Source of the DNA: Herbinix sp.
Lineage (GTDB): Bacteria; Bacillota; Clostridia; Lachnospirales; Lachnospiraceae
NCBI GenBank assembly: GCA_029256105.1
Contig: JAQSYO010000024.1
Span: 1-64,000, forward strand
Length of the DNA stretch: 64,000 nucleotides
Reading direction: 5' to 3'
Shown: positions 54,982 to 64,000 of the stretch, piece by piece
Position numbering within the stretch: position 1 is the stretch's first letter
Layout of the letters: every line of letters starts with the position of its first letter
Program-made: the position numbers and the translations under genes
The notes under the pieces: generated by a model
The model's input: only the letters and a program-made list of their open reading frames with translations
The model's database searches: none
What the model was told of the DNA's origin: nothing

Positions 54982-55848
54982 TTAAGCTTCCTTCAAATAC
55001 TCCAAAAAGGCTTCCTTCCAATCCTTCATATAGTACCCATGACGTTCTCGAAAAGCTTTATTATCCAGTACAGAATACATCGGTCTTGCTGCTGGAGTCG
55101 GATAATCTGCTGTTGTAATCGGCTCTACTTCAACACTAACCCCTGTTTCCTTAAAAATAGTAACAGCAAATTCATACCAGCTGGTGCTTCCCTCGCAGGT
55201 TGCATGATACGTTCCATAGCTTTCGGTTTTCATCAAAAAAATGATAGCTCGCGCCAACTCCAGTGCACTGGTTGGTGTACCATACTGATCCGATACGACT
55301 CGAACCTTACTGTTCGTTTGGGCAAGTCGTAGCATCGTCTTAACAAAGTTCTTGCCTTCTCCATAGACCCAAGCAGTACGAAGGATAAAGGCTTTTGAAC
55401 AAAATTCACGAACAAATTCGTCTCCCGCTTGCTTCGTCTTTCCATAGACACTAACCGGATTCGTTATTGCTTCCTCTGATATAGGTGTGGAACCTTGACC
55501 ATCAAATACATAATCCGTAGATATATGAACCAATTTTGATCCTATCTTTTCTGCTGCCATAGCTAGATACTTTGGCCCCTCTGCATTAATCCGATAAGCC
55601 TTTTCCTGCTCACTCTCACATAAATCTACTGCTGTCAATGCTGCACAATTAATAATTATCTCTGGCTGTATACTGTCAATATAATCTCTTATTGCTTCCT
55701 GATTCGTAATATCCAAGGCATGAACAGATCCATCTTCACTTGCAAAGGCATCCGTCCGAAATAGTTCGTATTCAGCTTGTCCCTTTAATAATCGATGGAG
55801 TGCCAATCCCAATTGACCGCTTGCTCCTGTGATCATAATTCGTTTCAT
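54982..55848 (-). CDS. rmlD: dTDP-4-dehydrorhamnose reductase
   Basis: 288-aa SDR. NADPH loop MITGASGQLGLAL, VHISTDYVFDG, VYGKTKQAGDEFV with Tyr-Lys and RTAWVYGEG are RmlD hallmarks. It reduces the last intermediate to dTDP-L-rhamnose. The frame opens ten codons upstream; GGAGG before 55848 sets the start. A small hairpin (GATGCT/AGCATC) lies just before that ribosome site. Confidence 0.95.
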   Translation of the reverse strand: MKRIMITGASGQLGLALHRLLKGQAEYELFRTDAFASEDGSVHALDITNQEAIRDYIDSIQPEIIINCAALTAVDLCESEQEKAYRINAEGPKYLAMAAEKIGSKLVHISTDYVFDGQGSTPISEEAITNPVSVYGKTKQAGDEFVREFCSKAFILRTAWVYGEGKNFVKTMLRLAQTNSKVRVVSDQYGTPTSALELARAIIFLMKTESYGTYHATCEGSTSWYEFAVTIFKETGVSVEVEPITTADYPTPAARPMYSVLDNKAFRERHGYYMKDWKEAFLEYLKEA

Positions 55849-56030
55849 GTTAACCTCCACGATGCTACTTAGCAGCATCTAAATACGTGTATAAAAGCGC
55901 TACCTCGTGCTTTTTGCTGGTTGGACGCTACCCATTTTCATGGTTATGTTACTCTATATTGTAATAGTATAATCAATTCATTATCAAATTACAATCCTTT
56001 TCGTAGTGTCCAATTCGGTGAAATGCAAAA

Positions 56031-56069
56031 TAGGATTGAGGTGTCCTATTACTAAACACCACAATCCTA
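56031..56069 (-). terminator. Terminator after TIGR04086 gene
   Basis: AGGATTG-GTGT and ACACC-CAATCCT arms (one bulge each side) with ATTTTGC following on the minus strand, 40 bp after the gene. Confidence 0.65.
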
Positions 56070-56109
56070 AAACCTCACGAATAATACTAAAACGGATCCT
56101 ATCGCTTCA

Positions 56110-56484
56110 CTAACTAACCATTCCACCCAGCATTCCACTCAAGTCACAAATTATAAATACCGTAAGTAGGCTTCCCATTGGCAGTGGTGATACCCTGTTC
56201 ATCATCAAAGAGATCAACATCAGTACGACAAAATAAAATACTCCCATGATAAGGCCCCATAGGAACTTCCTTTGTTCAATCTTCTTACCTACAAAAAAAC
56301 CTCCAATAAATGCTGATACAATATACGCAAAGTTGATACCTCCGCTGATTACTGTACTTGATAAATCAAGTTTTAACATAAGGAAGGATAATAGTAGTAA
56401 GATTAATGCAGTAATAATATAAGAAAATAATAGTCCTTTTAATAGTGCAAACATCTTTGTATTTTGACGGATTGCCTTATCCAT
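56110..56484 (-). CDS. TIGR04086 family membrane protein
   Basis: 124 aa with four hydrophobic spans (about 14-36, 44-62, 71-90, 98-120) and almost no extramembrane sequence. The GGFFVGKKIEQRKFLWGLIMG segment is characteristic of this small clostridial family. It has no known function. It is 78 bp downstream of the DUF4015 gene on the same strand, possibly cotranscribed. Confidence 0.8.
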   Translation of the reverse strand: MDKAIRQNTKMFALLKGLLFSYIITALILLLLSFLMLKLDLSSTVISGGINFAYIVSAFIGGFFVGKKIEQRKFLWGLIMGVFYFVVLMLISLMMNRVSPLPMGSLLTVFIICDLSGMLGGMVS

Positions 56485-56562
56485 TGGACACCTCCAGCAG
56501 GCTTTACTAGATGTATATTATCCATGCTCTTAATATATTCCTATGCTTTTAAGACAGGTTCG

Positions 56563-57918
56563 TTATTGTTTGAGTAAACCATCCTCTGAATAGTTACAGC
56601 CTGCATTCCAAACTAACCATTCCTCGTACTCAGCGCTATATACGCCGTTAATTTGCTCTTTGAGCTCCGCTCCGCCATATTTCATATGATGTTTAATCCA
56701 AGTTGCGGTGAAATCCTGTAACCAAGGCCTTACGATAGCACGGTGATCCTCCTCCGGTATTTGATCCAGCTTTGTCTGCGAAGCTGTTAATGCTTTACGG
56801 ATTATGTTATAAGGCTCCAAATCTGGGTAGTCAATACCATAATTACCTTCCCCAAAATGAGAGGGATAGATCATTGGACATATATAATCAAGATATTTTG
56901 ACATTTCCACATAGTTTTGCCCTACTAGACCTGCATCTATACTACTGCTGATAATTGTTCCATATACATCTGCTGATACATATACACCTAAGGGCTTTAA
57001 CTTCTCATAAATATATTTTGTAAATTCAATGATAATATCTTCTTTACTCTTTTTCTTTGCTTCCTTACCAAAATCTACTTTACTCATCCCTTTGCCTGTT
57101 GAAAAACGGATGTAATCAAATTGGACTTCGTCAAAGCCAATTGCAGCAGCCTGAGTTGCAATTTCAACGAGATAATTCCACACCTCATGATTATAAGGAT
57201 TTACCCATCCTTCCCCATTGTTATCTCGAAATAGGGACCCATCCTGGTTTTTTATGGCCAAATCCTGACGTTGTTCTGCAAGAAATGGATCCTTAAAAGT
57301 AACAATTCGAGCAATCAGATAGATGTTATGTTCCTTTAAAGTAGTTACCAAAGATCCCATATCGGATATTGTATTGGTAACAGCTCCAATTTTCTCTGCC
57401 ATTGCGCTGTCCATCTCGTAGCTAATTTTACCTTGATCATCTTTTACATCAATAACCATGGCATTAATCTCAGTTGTATTAACAAGATTGATTAATTCAT
57501 TCATCGAATCAGAGCCGGCTACTGGGGCGGTCACATATATTCCCTTTACGATAGAAGGCACTTGGGTATCTTTTGGTACTTCCGGTGTTTTCGTTGGTTC
57601 ATTTACTATGGCAATGGTCGGAGTTGGTATTTTAGTCACTTGGGGTACCGGCTTTTGATCACTTATTTGTAGATTGTCCGTAACCTTAGGACTTTGGTTT
57701 AAACTAACATCGGTAGCTTCCTCTAGAGTTTTCTCCCGAGATGTTTGGTCCATGTTATTTTCTTTATCCATATTCGTTTTAATAATATAGAAGGCGGCGA
57801 TACCGAGTCCAATCAATAGAATAGCCATTATTACGACCATCCCCCATCTATTACCTTTTCTCCTGCGTTTTTTATAGGAGCGCTCATAATTTATATACAT
57901 ATCCCGCTTATTTCTCAT
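56563..57918 (-). CDS. Putative secreted glycoside hydrolase (DUF4015)
   Basis: 451 aa. A basic N-terminus and a span (about 26-46) anchor it outside the cell, followed by a Thr/Pro/Lys linker to about 120. The DUF4015 barrel follows: KGIYVTAPVAGS, NAMVIDVKDDQGK, ARIVTFKDPFLAE, WVNPYNHEVW, FDEVQFDYIRFS and YICPMIYPSHFGEGNYG. The Asp and Glu in these strands suit a GH13-like retaining hydrolase, but substrate and catalysis are unproven. Confidence 0.88.
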   Translation of the reverse strand: MRNKRDMYINYERSYKKRRRKGNRWGMVVIMAILLIGLGIAAFYIIKTNMDKENNMDQTSREKTLEEATDVSLNQSPKVTDNLQISDQKPVPQVTKIPTPTIAIVNEPTKTPEVPKDTQVPSIVKGIYVTAPVAGSDSMNELINLVNTTEINAMVIDVKDDQGKISYEMDSAMAEKIGAVTNTISDMGSLVTTLKEHNIYLIARIVTFKDPFLAEQRQDLAIKNQDGSLFRDNNGEGWVNPYNHEVWNYLVEIATQAAAIGFDEVQFDYIRFSTGKGMSKVDFGKEAKKKSKEDIIIEFTKYIYEKLKPLGVYVSADVYGTIISSSIDAGLVGQNYVEMSKYLDYICPMIYPSHFGEGNYGIDYPDLEPYNIIRKALTASQTKLDQIPEEDHRAIVRPWLQDFTATWIKHHMKYGGAELKEQINGVYSAEYEEWLVWNAGCNYSEDGLLKQ

Positions 57919-58041
57919 TCTAAAATACCCCGCCTTATCTTTTGTTTGTATATGTAACGAAACATTGCTCTGAGTGCCATAAATAGAATTAATTTATACT
58001 ATCCTAGAACCCATCCTTATTTCGCCAAGTAATATGGATTG

Positions 58042-59112
58042 TTATTTTTTTAATTGGCTTTGTATTTTATTAAATACATTCACAATATCCGGATCAAATA
58101 AAATACCGGATCCATCGTTAATAATATGCATACTCATCTCATGAGAATATTCGGGTCTGTATGACTTTTTACTTATTAATGAATCATATACATCTATAAC
58201 GGACACAATTCTGGCACTAAGAGGTATTGCGGTTCCTGAAATTCCTGCAGGGTAGCCAGTTCCATTCCACCGTTCATGATGATATTTGACTATGTCAATC
58301 GCCATTTTAATAAATTCATTATTTTCATTATAGGAATATATTTCTTCTAATATATTTGCGCCAAAGGTTGTATGAGTCCTTATTATTTCTTTTTCGGCTA
58401 CGGTTAATCCCCCAGATTTAAAGATAATTGCGTCGCTGATTGCCATTTTTCCAATATCATGCAAACAGGCCGCCGTTTCGATCGTATCAACAAAACTATT
58501 GGATATTATTTCTCTATATTTTGCGGACAATTGTAAACTCATAGCTAGTAATCTGCTATTCTTCCCTACCCGTTCCATATGCATTGTTTTTCCATCATCT
58601 TTCAAAGAACACATTATAGTTAATGCTTGAACTACATTCTTTTGCTCTTCATAGATTTTACGAATTTGATCATTAATAATCTTATAAAGCTTCTTATTAT
58701 ATATTTCCAGTTCCTGTTGCATTTTATACATCTTCAAATGCGTATTGATACGCAGGGTTACTTCCTCCACCTCAAACGGTTTTGATATGTAATCTACTGC
58801 CCCCAGTTGAAAGCCTTTAATCTTATCTTCCTGTGAATTAAGTGCTGAGATAAATATGACAGGGATATCTCTTGTATTTGCATTTTTCTTCAACATCGCG
58901 CAAAATACAAAGCCATTAATCTCTGGCATGGAGACATCCAACAGAATAAGATTAGGGGTCAATGCTTCAATTGCACTTACCGCTTGGTTTGCATTAGTAA
59001 CCGGTCTGGCTATATATCCTGCATTGCGGATAATCTCAGATAATACAACTAGATTTGCACTTACATCATCTACTACTAAAATATTAGGAGATGAATAGGA
59101 TATATTGTCCAT
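58042..59112 (-). CDS. Response regulator with HD-GYP phosphodiesterase domain
   Basis: 356 aa. The receiver (about 5-125) has NILVVDDVSAN, the phospho-Asp in LILLDVSMPEING and the Lys in YISKPF. A helical linker is followed by HD-GYP (about 160-350): CLHDIGKMAISD gives the HD pair, then HTTFGANILEE, YHHERWNGTGYPAGISG. This is expected to hydrolyse c-di-GMP. A TTG five codons upstream is in frame; GAGGGGTGAT fits the ATG. Four bases separate it from its kinase gene. Confidence 0.95.
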   Translation of the reverse strand: MDNISYSSPNILVVDDVSANLVVLSEIIRNAGYIARPVTNANQAVSAIEALTPNLILLDVSMPEINGFVFCAMLKKNANTRDIPVIFISALNSQEDKIKGFQLGAVDYISKPFEVEEVTLRINTHLKMYKMQQELEIYNKKLYKIINDQIRKIYEEQKNVVQALTIMCSLKDDGKTMHMERVGKNSRLLAMSLQLSAKYREIISNSFVDTIETAACLHDIGKMAISDAIIFKSGGLTVAEKEIIRTHTTFGANILEEIYSYNENNEFIKMAIDIVKYHHERWNGTGYPAGISGTAIPLSARIVSVIDVYDSLISKKSYRPEYSHEMSMHIINDGSGILFDPDIVNVFNKIQSQLKK

Positions 59113-59116
59113 TATA

Positions 59117-60649
59117 TCACCCCTCAATCATTACAGCCTTAATTTCATTGATTAATGCTAATGAAACATCATGATTCTCTTTTCTTACAGCCAACAATAA
59201 GCGAAATACGTTCTTTGTCATTTCACCTTGTTCCGCCGGTATCAGTTTTTTAATATAATATGCTAATTCCTCGGCTTTGTCCCAACTTTCCATCTCAATA
59301 CAAATTGTAAGCTTTTCAATTGTTTCATCAATAACATTTAATGCTTTCTCCACGGTATTCTTTACACTTTTGTCATCCTGTACCTTGATATTTGCTTCCT
59401 TAAGTACCTGACCAATATAATTCAACTCCTTTACCGTTGGAGTATCCCCTCTACTTTTCCTTAGCGTCTTCACATTTTCATTGATATAAATATGAGAAGT
59501 ATACCCCTCGGACAGATTAACTGCTTCCTTATTCGATATTGGTAATATACCAAGCCGAACTGAGAAAGAAAATGTACTACCTTTACTTTTCTCGCTATCT
59601 ACAGCGATTGTACCGTTCATAGCTTCGACAAGCTTCTTACTGATGGCAAGTCCTAATCCAGTACCGCCAAATCGCCTTGTAATAGAGCCATCAACCTGTG
59701 AAAAACTTTGAAACAATTTATCCTTTTCTTCTATGCTAATACCAATACCTGTATCAATTATCATGAAAAACAATTCTATAAAGTCCTCAGTCTGTGATAT
59801 TTTAATTACTTCAAGAGCTATTTGACCTGTCGCGGTAAATTTTACTGCATTTGAAAATAAATTATTTAATACCTGCGTCAATCTTAGCTCGTCCCCTATT
59901 AACTTATCAGGAATATCATTTGATACATTAACTATTAATTTTAATCCCTTCTCACTGATTCGAATATTATTAAAATCAATTATATGTTGTATTAAATTAC
60001 GGAAACTAAATTCTCTCTGTTCCAATATCATCTTATTGTTTGATATTTTAGCAAAATCTAGAAGATCATTAATAATAATATTCATATTATTGCAGCAGCG
60101 TTTAATTAATTTAACTGCCTCCGCCTGGCTTGGATTTAATTCTGTCTCCATGAGGTTATCACTTAACCCCATGATACCATTGGCTGGCGTTCGAAGTTCA
60201 TGTGTTATGTTCGCTACGAATTCATTCCTAACCTGGTTAAAGGATCTCAATTCGTTTTTCATAAGTTTGACTTCACGAAATGCTTCCTTTTTATCGGAAA
60301 TGTTGATGGCTGAACATACTCCGATATAGGATTTCTTTTCATTTATGATTGCAACCTTTAAATCAGTGGGAAAACAAGTCTGATTCTTACGATAGGCGAT
60401 TGTTTCATCTACTTTATTATTAAATTTTGCATTTATTTCAAGTTTATTACTCCCATAGCTAAATGCTTTTTTAAAAATCTCATATATCGGTACACAAAAA
60501 ATATCTTCACCATACCCGAGTTCTTGAATTGCTTTCGAATTGCAGTCATTGATTTTACCATCGGAGTCAAAGAAAATAATCATTTCCTGAGTATTCTCAA
60601 CCAATAACTTGTATTTCGATACAAATTTTTGAGCAATCAGCAGCTTCAT
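59117..60649 (-). CDS. PAS sensor histidine kinase, soluble
   Basis: 510 aa without a membrane span. PAS domain at about 12-115 (MIIFFDSDGKINDCNSKAI in parts), HisKA with His in NITHELRTPANGIMG, HATPase with NNLFSNAVKF, DTGIGI and GGTGLGLAISK. The last 120 residues form a helical region (VKELNYIGQVLKEANI... WDKAEELAYYIKKL) that may be a dimer or transfer module. It is fused to no receiver; its partner is the HD-GYP regulator next to it. The ribosome site is GAGGA. Confidence 0.93.
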   Translation of the reverse strand: MKLLIAQKFVSKYKLLVENTQEMIIFFDSDGKINDCNSKAIQELGYGEDIFCVPIYEIFKKAFSYGSNKLEINAKFNNKVDETIAYRKNQTCFPTDLKVAIINEKKSYIGVCSAINISDKKEAFREVKLMKNELRSFNQVRNEFVANITHELRTPANGIMGLSDNLMETELNPSQAEAVKLIKRCCNNMNIIINDLLDFAKISNNKMILEQREFSFRNLIQHIIDFNNIRISEKGLKLIVNVSNDIPDKLIGDELRLTQVLNNLFSNAVKFTATGQIALEVIKISQTEDFIELFFMIIDTGIGISIEEKDKLFQSFSQVDGSITRRFGGTGLGLAISKKLVEAMNGTIAVDSEKSKGSTFSFSVRLGILPISNKEAVNLSEGYTSHIYINENVKTLRKSRGDTPTVKELNYIGQVLKEANIKVQDDKSVKNTVEKALNVIDETIEKLTICIEMESWDKAEELAYYIKKLIPAEQGEMTKNVFRLLLAVRKENHDVSLALINEIKAVMIEG

Positions 60650-60908
60650 CGTAATTCCTCGTTTTCTCCCTTTTTACCTTTGTTTTTCCAATTATTCATA
60701 TGTAATAGTAACTAATTTAAAATAAATTCTATAAACTTTATATTTCTATTAATTTTTGAATACATATTTGACCATTAAGTGTTTATTACAACTTTTTCAA
60801 TAAATATTCAAAATTTTTCCATACTAAATATATGATATTTTTATTTTTACTATTTGTCAATTACTATTTTGTCATACCTTAATCCTACCTTATTTTGCCT
60901 TTTAGTTG
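60650..60908. other. AT-rich intergenic region
   Basis: Spacer between the divergent kinase and XRE genes. No open frame, repeat or RNA is recognisable here. Confidence 0.5.
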
Positions 60909-60938
60909 TTGACATTGCTATTTTTTTAGTTATATAAT
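60909..60938 (+). promoter_or_regulatory. Promoter of XRE regulator gene
   Basis: -35 TTGACA (60909-60914), 18-bp spacer, -10 TATAAT (60933-60938). Both hexamers are consensus. Confidence 0.8.
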
Positions 60939-60989
60939 AATTTTATACAATAGACACGAATCGTATCGTTTAAAATAGGGAGGAACCGA

Positions 60990-61328
60990 TTGAATTTTAA
61001 CGCACGTTTGAAACAATTAAGGCAGAAAAACAAACTGACTCAAGGCGAATTGGCTGATATTCTAGGTTTAAAACCTACCGCGATTTCCAATTATGAATCA
61101 GAAAGAAATGAACCCTCATTTGATAAGTTAATCGCCTTATCAAAGTACTTTGATGTATCCTGTGACTATTTGTTAGGTATTACAGACTCCTACCTTCCTG
61201 TTGGTGGAGAGGTTTTGGATAAGGATATTGTGGATTTTTTTGATTTATACCAACAATTGTCGAAGGAAAGTGCAATTGATATTAAGAATTATGCACTGTA
61301 TCTTTTATACAAGCAGGAAAATCTATAA
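60990..61328 (+). CDS. XRE-family transcriptional regulator
   Basis: 112 aa starting at TTG with GGGAGGAACC eight bases upstream. Residues 5-60 are a lambda-repressor-type HTH (LKQLRQKNKLTQGELADILG, TAISNYESERNEPSFDKLIALSKYF in parts, then YLLGITD). A short helical C-terminus may dimerise. It is monocistronic with a consensus promoter and its own terminator; autoregulation is plausible but no operator dyad is clear. Confidence 0.92.
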   Translation: MNFNARLKQLRQKNKLTQGELADILGLKPTAISNYESERNEPSFDKLIALSKYFDVSCDYLLGITDSYLPVGGEVLDKDIVDFFDLYQQLSKESAIDIKNYALYLLYKQENL

Positions 61329-61380
61329 AATTAATACCACCTTCTTTACGTTCTTATAGAAAATAAGCAAGTACTATATA

Positions 61381-61414
61381 AAAAGATGGCCTTATTATAG
61401 AAGGCCATCTTTTT
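61381..61414. terminator. Bidirectional terminator
   Basis: AAAAGATGGCCTT and AAGGCCATCTTTT, a 13-bp perfect stem between the converging XRE and YibE/F genes, with T runs on both strands. Confidence 0.9.
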
Positions 61415-61452
61415 ATATGGTAACATATTATAATAGTGCAATCCGCTTCTAT

Positions 61453-62583
61453 CTAGTTTTTGTGTGTTAATAAAAAGCTACTTGTTAGTGCTGTAAAAGG
61501 GGCTACCGTGACTAACCCTATGCTACCAACAATTGTATCCAATAATTCGGCTGCTACATATTTGTAATTGATAATATTATCAATCGGTGTACCTTGCGCC
61601 ATAAATACCATAAGCATTGCAATATAACCACCGGAATAAGCCAATAGCAATGTTGTTGTCATAGTACCGACATTATCTCTGCCGATTCGAATGCCAGATA
61701 GTAACGCTTCCTTCCATTTCATATCAGGTTTTTTGTAAATGACCTCATTGACTGCAGAGGTAATATCCACCGCAAGATCAATTACAGCACCAGAGGATCC
61801 GATAAAAATCCCTGCCATAAATATCTGAGTCAAATTCAAATTTTCAAAACCACTATATAATAAGCTTTCTGAATATTCCATGACTGCTCCATTAATCTGA
61901 AATATATCTGTAAATAAAATTCCCAAAATACCTGTTGTTACAATTCCAAGAGCAGCTCCTGCTATAGCCGACAGGGACCTACGATCAAAACCATATACCA
62001 AGGTTATTATAATAAATGTAAGTATCAGTGTAATAATAAAGCCCAGAATAATAGGATTGCTTCCCTTTAGATATCCGGGTACTAAAATTTTCCAAAGCAT
62101 TAAAATTGTTACTGAAAAGGAAAGGATTGCTCTTACTCCTGCCTTACCAGCAAAAATTAAGAGGAGCAGTACAAAAATACCAGCCAGAATTATTTCTTTA
62201 TTAATGCGATACACATCAATCATCGATACCGATAGTATCTGACTTTCATCATGACTTATTAAAACATATGCCTTATCTCCTGCCTCAAATATTTTATCCG
62301 ACTTCATTGAACCATTGAGCATATTAAAGCCTTCCACCAACTCTCCTCTAAATTCCCCATCAAGAATCTTTAGATTACAGCGCTGTTCTCCCGTCTTCAC
62401 TAGCCCTGAGCTGATTATCATAGTATCATCCGTACTTAAAACACGTGCTGTACTTCTTTGTGTACCTTGGTATATCAATGCTCCTTCATAGCCTGTCGGA
62501 ATTATAATGAGTATTAATGCAATTAAAGCACTTAAGAGTATCGGAATATTTTGTGATAGATTACATTTCATAATTAATTTCAT
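61453..62583 (-). CDS. YibE/F family membrane protein
   Basis: 376 aa. A first span (about 13-32) is followed by an extracytoplasmic OB-like domain (about 40-125, RVLSTDDTMIISSGLVKTGEQRCNLKILDGEFRGE in parts), then about seven spans. FIGSSGAVIDLAVDITSAVNEV and RDNVGTMTTTLLLAYSGGYI are the family's conserved membrane motifs. The role is unknown. AAGGAGAATT precedes the ATG. It lies about 110 bp after the phosphatase gene region on the same strand. Confidence 0.87.
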   Translation of the reverse strand: MKLIMKCNLSQNIPILLSALIALILIIIPTGYEGALIYQGTQRSTARVLSTDDTMIISSGLVKTGEQRCNLKILDGEFRGELVEGFNMLNGSMKSDKIFEAGDKAYVLISHDESQILSVSMIDVYRINKEIILAGIFVLLLLIFAGKAGVRAILSFSVTILMLWKILVPGYLKGSNPIILGFIITLILTFIIITLVYGFDRRSLSAIAGAALGIVTTGILGILFTDIFQINGAVMEYSESLLYSGFENLNLTQIFMAGIFIGSSGAVIDLAVDITSAVNEVIYKKPDMKWKEALLSGIRIGRDNVGTMTTTLLLAYSGGYIAMLMVFMAQGTPIDNIINYKYVAAELLDTIVGSIGLVTVAPFTALTSSFLLTHKN

Positions 62584-62621
62584 AATTCTCCTTGCAAACT
62601 ATTAATGGTAAATGATAAATA

Positions 62622-62665
62622 ACATGCAGGCATTGAATGATAGATACGTTGCCTGCATGCTTTTA
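62622..62665. terminator. Terminator after alkaline phosphatase
   Basis: CATGCAGGCA and TGCCTGCATG stem with T-rich flanks on both sides, 30 bp after the phosphatase stop. Confidence 0.75.
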
Positions 62666-62692
62666 TTTGATTATTTCATCGTGCTGGAATAT

Positions 62693-64000
62693 TTAATTAA
62701 CCTTCGTTAATCCTGCTAGTTTTTTATAAATATCGGTATTATCATAATAACCATTAAATAAATCTTCTCCACTTCCTATTGCGAATACAGGAACCGGTAT
62801 ACCGGTGTGAGAATATGAGGTAAAGTCAATTCCTGATTTATTATTTAATATATGAGTAATAGTAACGGTAAGAGGTTCATAAGTTCCATACCTATCATAT
62901 TCTTCCTGTGTACGTGTTTTATCATTTGCAAGAGTCTTCTTATAAGCATCTATAAGTTTTAAGTACTCATAATCTGTCAATACAAGCTTTGGATTTGATG
63001 TACCACTCTTATTATATGGAGCTATTAGTCCAAATTTATCCTGGATATCTTGCAATACATCCGCGATATTGGTCTGGTTTTTCTTGTAATTCGCTACATA
63101 GTCTGAGTCATATTTAGCAAATGAAATCTTTTGATTATTTAAGTTTGTAAGATATGTATCATAATTAGTACCTGCGTATCCAATGGTTAAACCGCCTGTC
63201 TCATGGTCACCAGTTACTAAGATTAAAGTTTCCTCCGGATGCTTTTTATAAAACCCGATTGCTTCATCCACTGCATTGCTAAGTGCTATTGTGTCGTGAA
63301 TTGTAGCGGCTGCATCATTTGCATGACAAGCCCAGTCTATTTTTCCTCCTTCAACCATCATGAAGAAGCCATTATCATTATCTAAAACCTCAATGCCCTT
63401 TTTAACGTAATCAGACAATCTCCACTCACCATCAGCCGCATCCATATCATACGACATTGCACTTGCATCCGCTAACTTTTCAGAAATAACAATTGATTTT
63501 CCATCAACTGCTGTGATTTTCTCAGCTTCTGCTTGAGTCTTGATTACCTTATAACCTGCTTCTGTTGCTAATTTATATAGGTCAGCCTTATCATTATTAT
63601 TTCCTGTCGGTTTTAAAAGTGCGCCTCCTGCAAAATAGTCAAATCCACTATTAATCATTTCTAAACCAATTTCATAATAATTGTTTCTGGACACTTGATG
63701 TGCATAAAATGCAGCCGGTGTAGCATGGTTAATATTAACAGTTGAAATAACACCAATCTTGTAACCTAATTGTTCTTTTAATTTTTCAGAAATTGTCTCA
63801 TAAGAAACCGTAAAAGTAGTATCCATGTTGATCGTTCCACTATAAGTTTTAAAACCTGTTGCTATAGATGTAGCAGTTGATGCAGAGTCAGGACAAAAGG
63901 ATGTGCTGTCGAAAGTTTGCGCAGAACCTGCTATCGGAAAGTTCATAAAATTAAGCTCCACATTAGCCACTCCACCATTGCTTTTCGTTGCACCATTATA
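62693..64000 (-). CDS. Alkaline phosphatase (5'-partial)
   Basis: At least 435 aa; the frame runs off the window edge, so the start, signal peptide and first metal ligand are not seen. PDSASTATSIATGFKTYSG holds the phosphorylated Ser. Metal-site segments include GGKIDWACHANDAA and VTGDHETGGLTIGY, and a late GIPVPVFAIGSG holds no final ligand His but precedes it in family alignments. This is the PhoA-type phosphomonoesterase fold, normally exported and induced by phosphate limitation. A GTG at 63970 is inside the family domain and is not the start. Confidence 0.93.
   Translation of the reverse strand, partial: YNGATKSNGGVANVELNFMNFPIAGSAQTFDSTSFCPDSASTATSIATGFKTYSGTINMDTTFTVSYETISEKLKEQLGYKIGVISTVNINHATPAAFYAHQVSRNNYYEIGLEMINSGFDYFAGGALLKPTGNNNDKADLYKLATEAGYKVIKTQAEAEKITAVDGKSIVISEKLADASAMSYDMDAADGEWRLSDYVKKGIEVLDNDNGFFMMVEGGKIDWACHANDAAATIHDTIALSNAVDEAIGFYKKHPEETLILVTGDHETGGLTIGYAGTNYDTYLTNLNNQKISFAKYDSDYVANYKKNQTNIADVLQDIQDKFGLIAPYNKSGTSNPKLVLTDYEYLKLIDAYKKTLANDKTRTQEEYDRYGTYEPLTVTITHILNNKSGIDFTSYSHTGIPVPVFAIGSGEDLFNGYYDNTDIYKKLAGLTKVN

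Overview
This window is AT-rich chromosomal DNA from an anaerobic, spore-forming member of the Clostridia. Gene content and protein style point to the Lachnospiraceae, near the Lachnoclostridium / Clostridium phytofermentans group. The evidence is the sporulation sigma factor SigH beside rlmB, two SpoIID-like peptidoglycan-binding proteins, a SleB-type cell wall hydrolase, a CIRCE-controlled groESL operon, GlnRS used directly, a TPP riboswitch on thiT, a Firmicutes-type 6S RNA, and heme genes that stop at uroporphyrinogen III. About 58 protein genes, two tRNAs and one 6S RNA are supported; most lie on the minus strand. I see no phage, insertion sequence, CRISPR array or rRNA operon.

Layout. 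0-8 kb: FMN-bind-like membrane protein, DegV, glutamine-dependent NAD synthetase, 6S RNA, a two-component system whose regulator seems to use a non-AUG start, a BIG2 surface protein and a glyoxalase-fold protein. 8-13 kb: carAB behind a leader with a terminator-like hairpin, and a 295-bp foldback element. 13-20 kb: envelope and sporulation genes (tandem SpoIID-like paralogues, polysaccharide deacetylase, amidase), thiT with its TPP riboswitch, an AraC/GyrI-like regulator and a second large foldback. 20-29 kb: groESL, DUF6062, DUF2225, glnS, SleB-like hydrolase, DUF3810. 29-32 kb: metNIQ behind a long leader that encodes an unannotated 39-aa Met/Cys-rich peptide. 32-39 kb: a potassium module (trkH, two trkA-like genes, a 34-aa membrane peptide gene between trkA and trkH, a TPR gene, and a KdpDE-like sensor/regulator pair), with the remains of another histidine kinase beside it. 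38.9-45.4 kb: hemA-sirC-hemC-cobA/hemD-hemB-hemL. 45-52 kb: small accessory genes and tRNA-Pro(AGG). 52-57 kb: tRNA-Thr, sigH, rlmB, rmlB, rmlD and envelope genes. 58-64 kb: a histidine kinase with an HD-GYP partner, an XRE regulator, YibE/F and an alkaline phosphatase cut by the window edge.

The strongest new-looking signals are the Met/Cys-rich leader peptide of metNIQ, the 34-aa single-span peptide inside the trk operon, the two giant foldback elements placed about 20 bp after a stop codon at convergent junctions, the partial duplication of the tRNA-Pro 3' end, and the kinase pseudogene. All calls come from reading the sequence; no database search was run.
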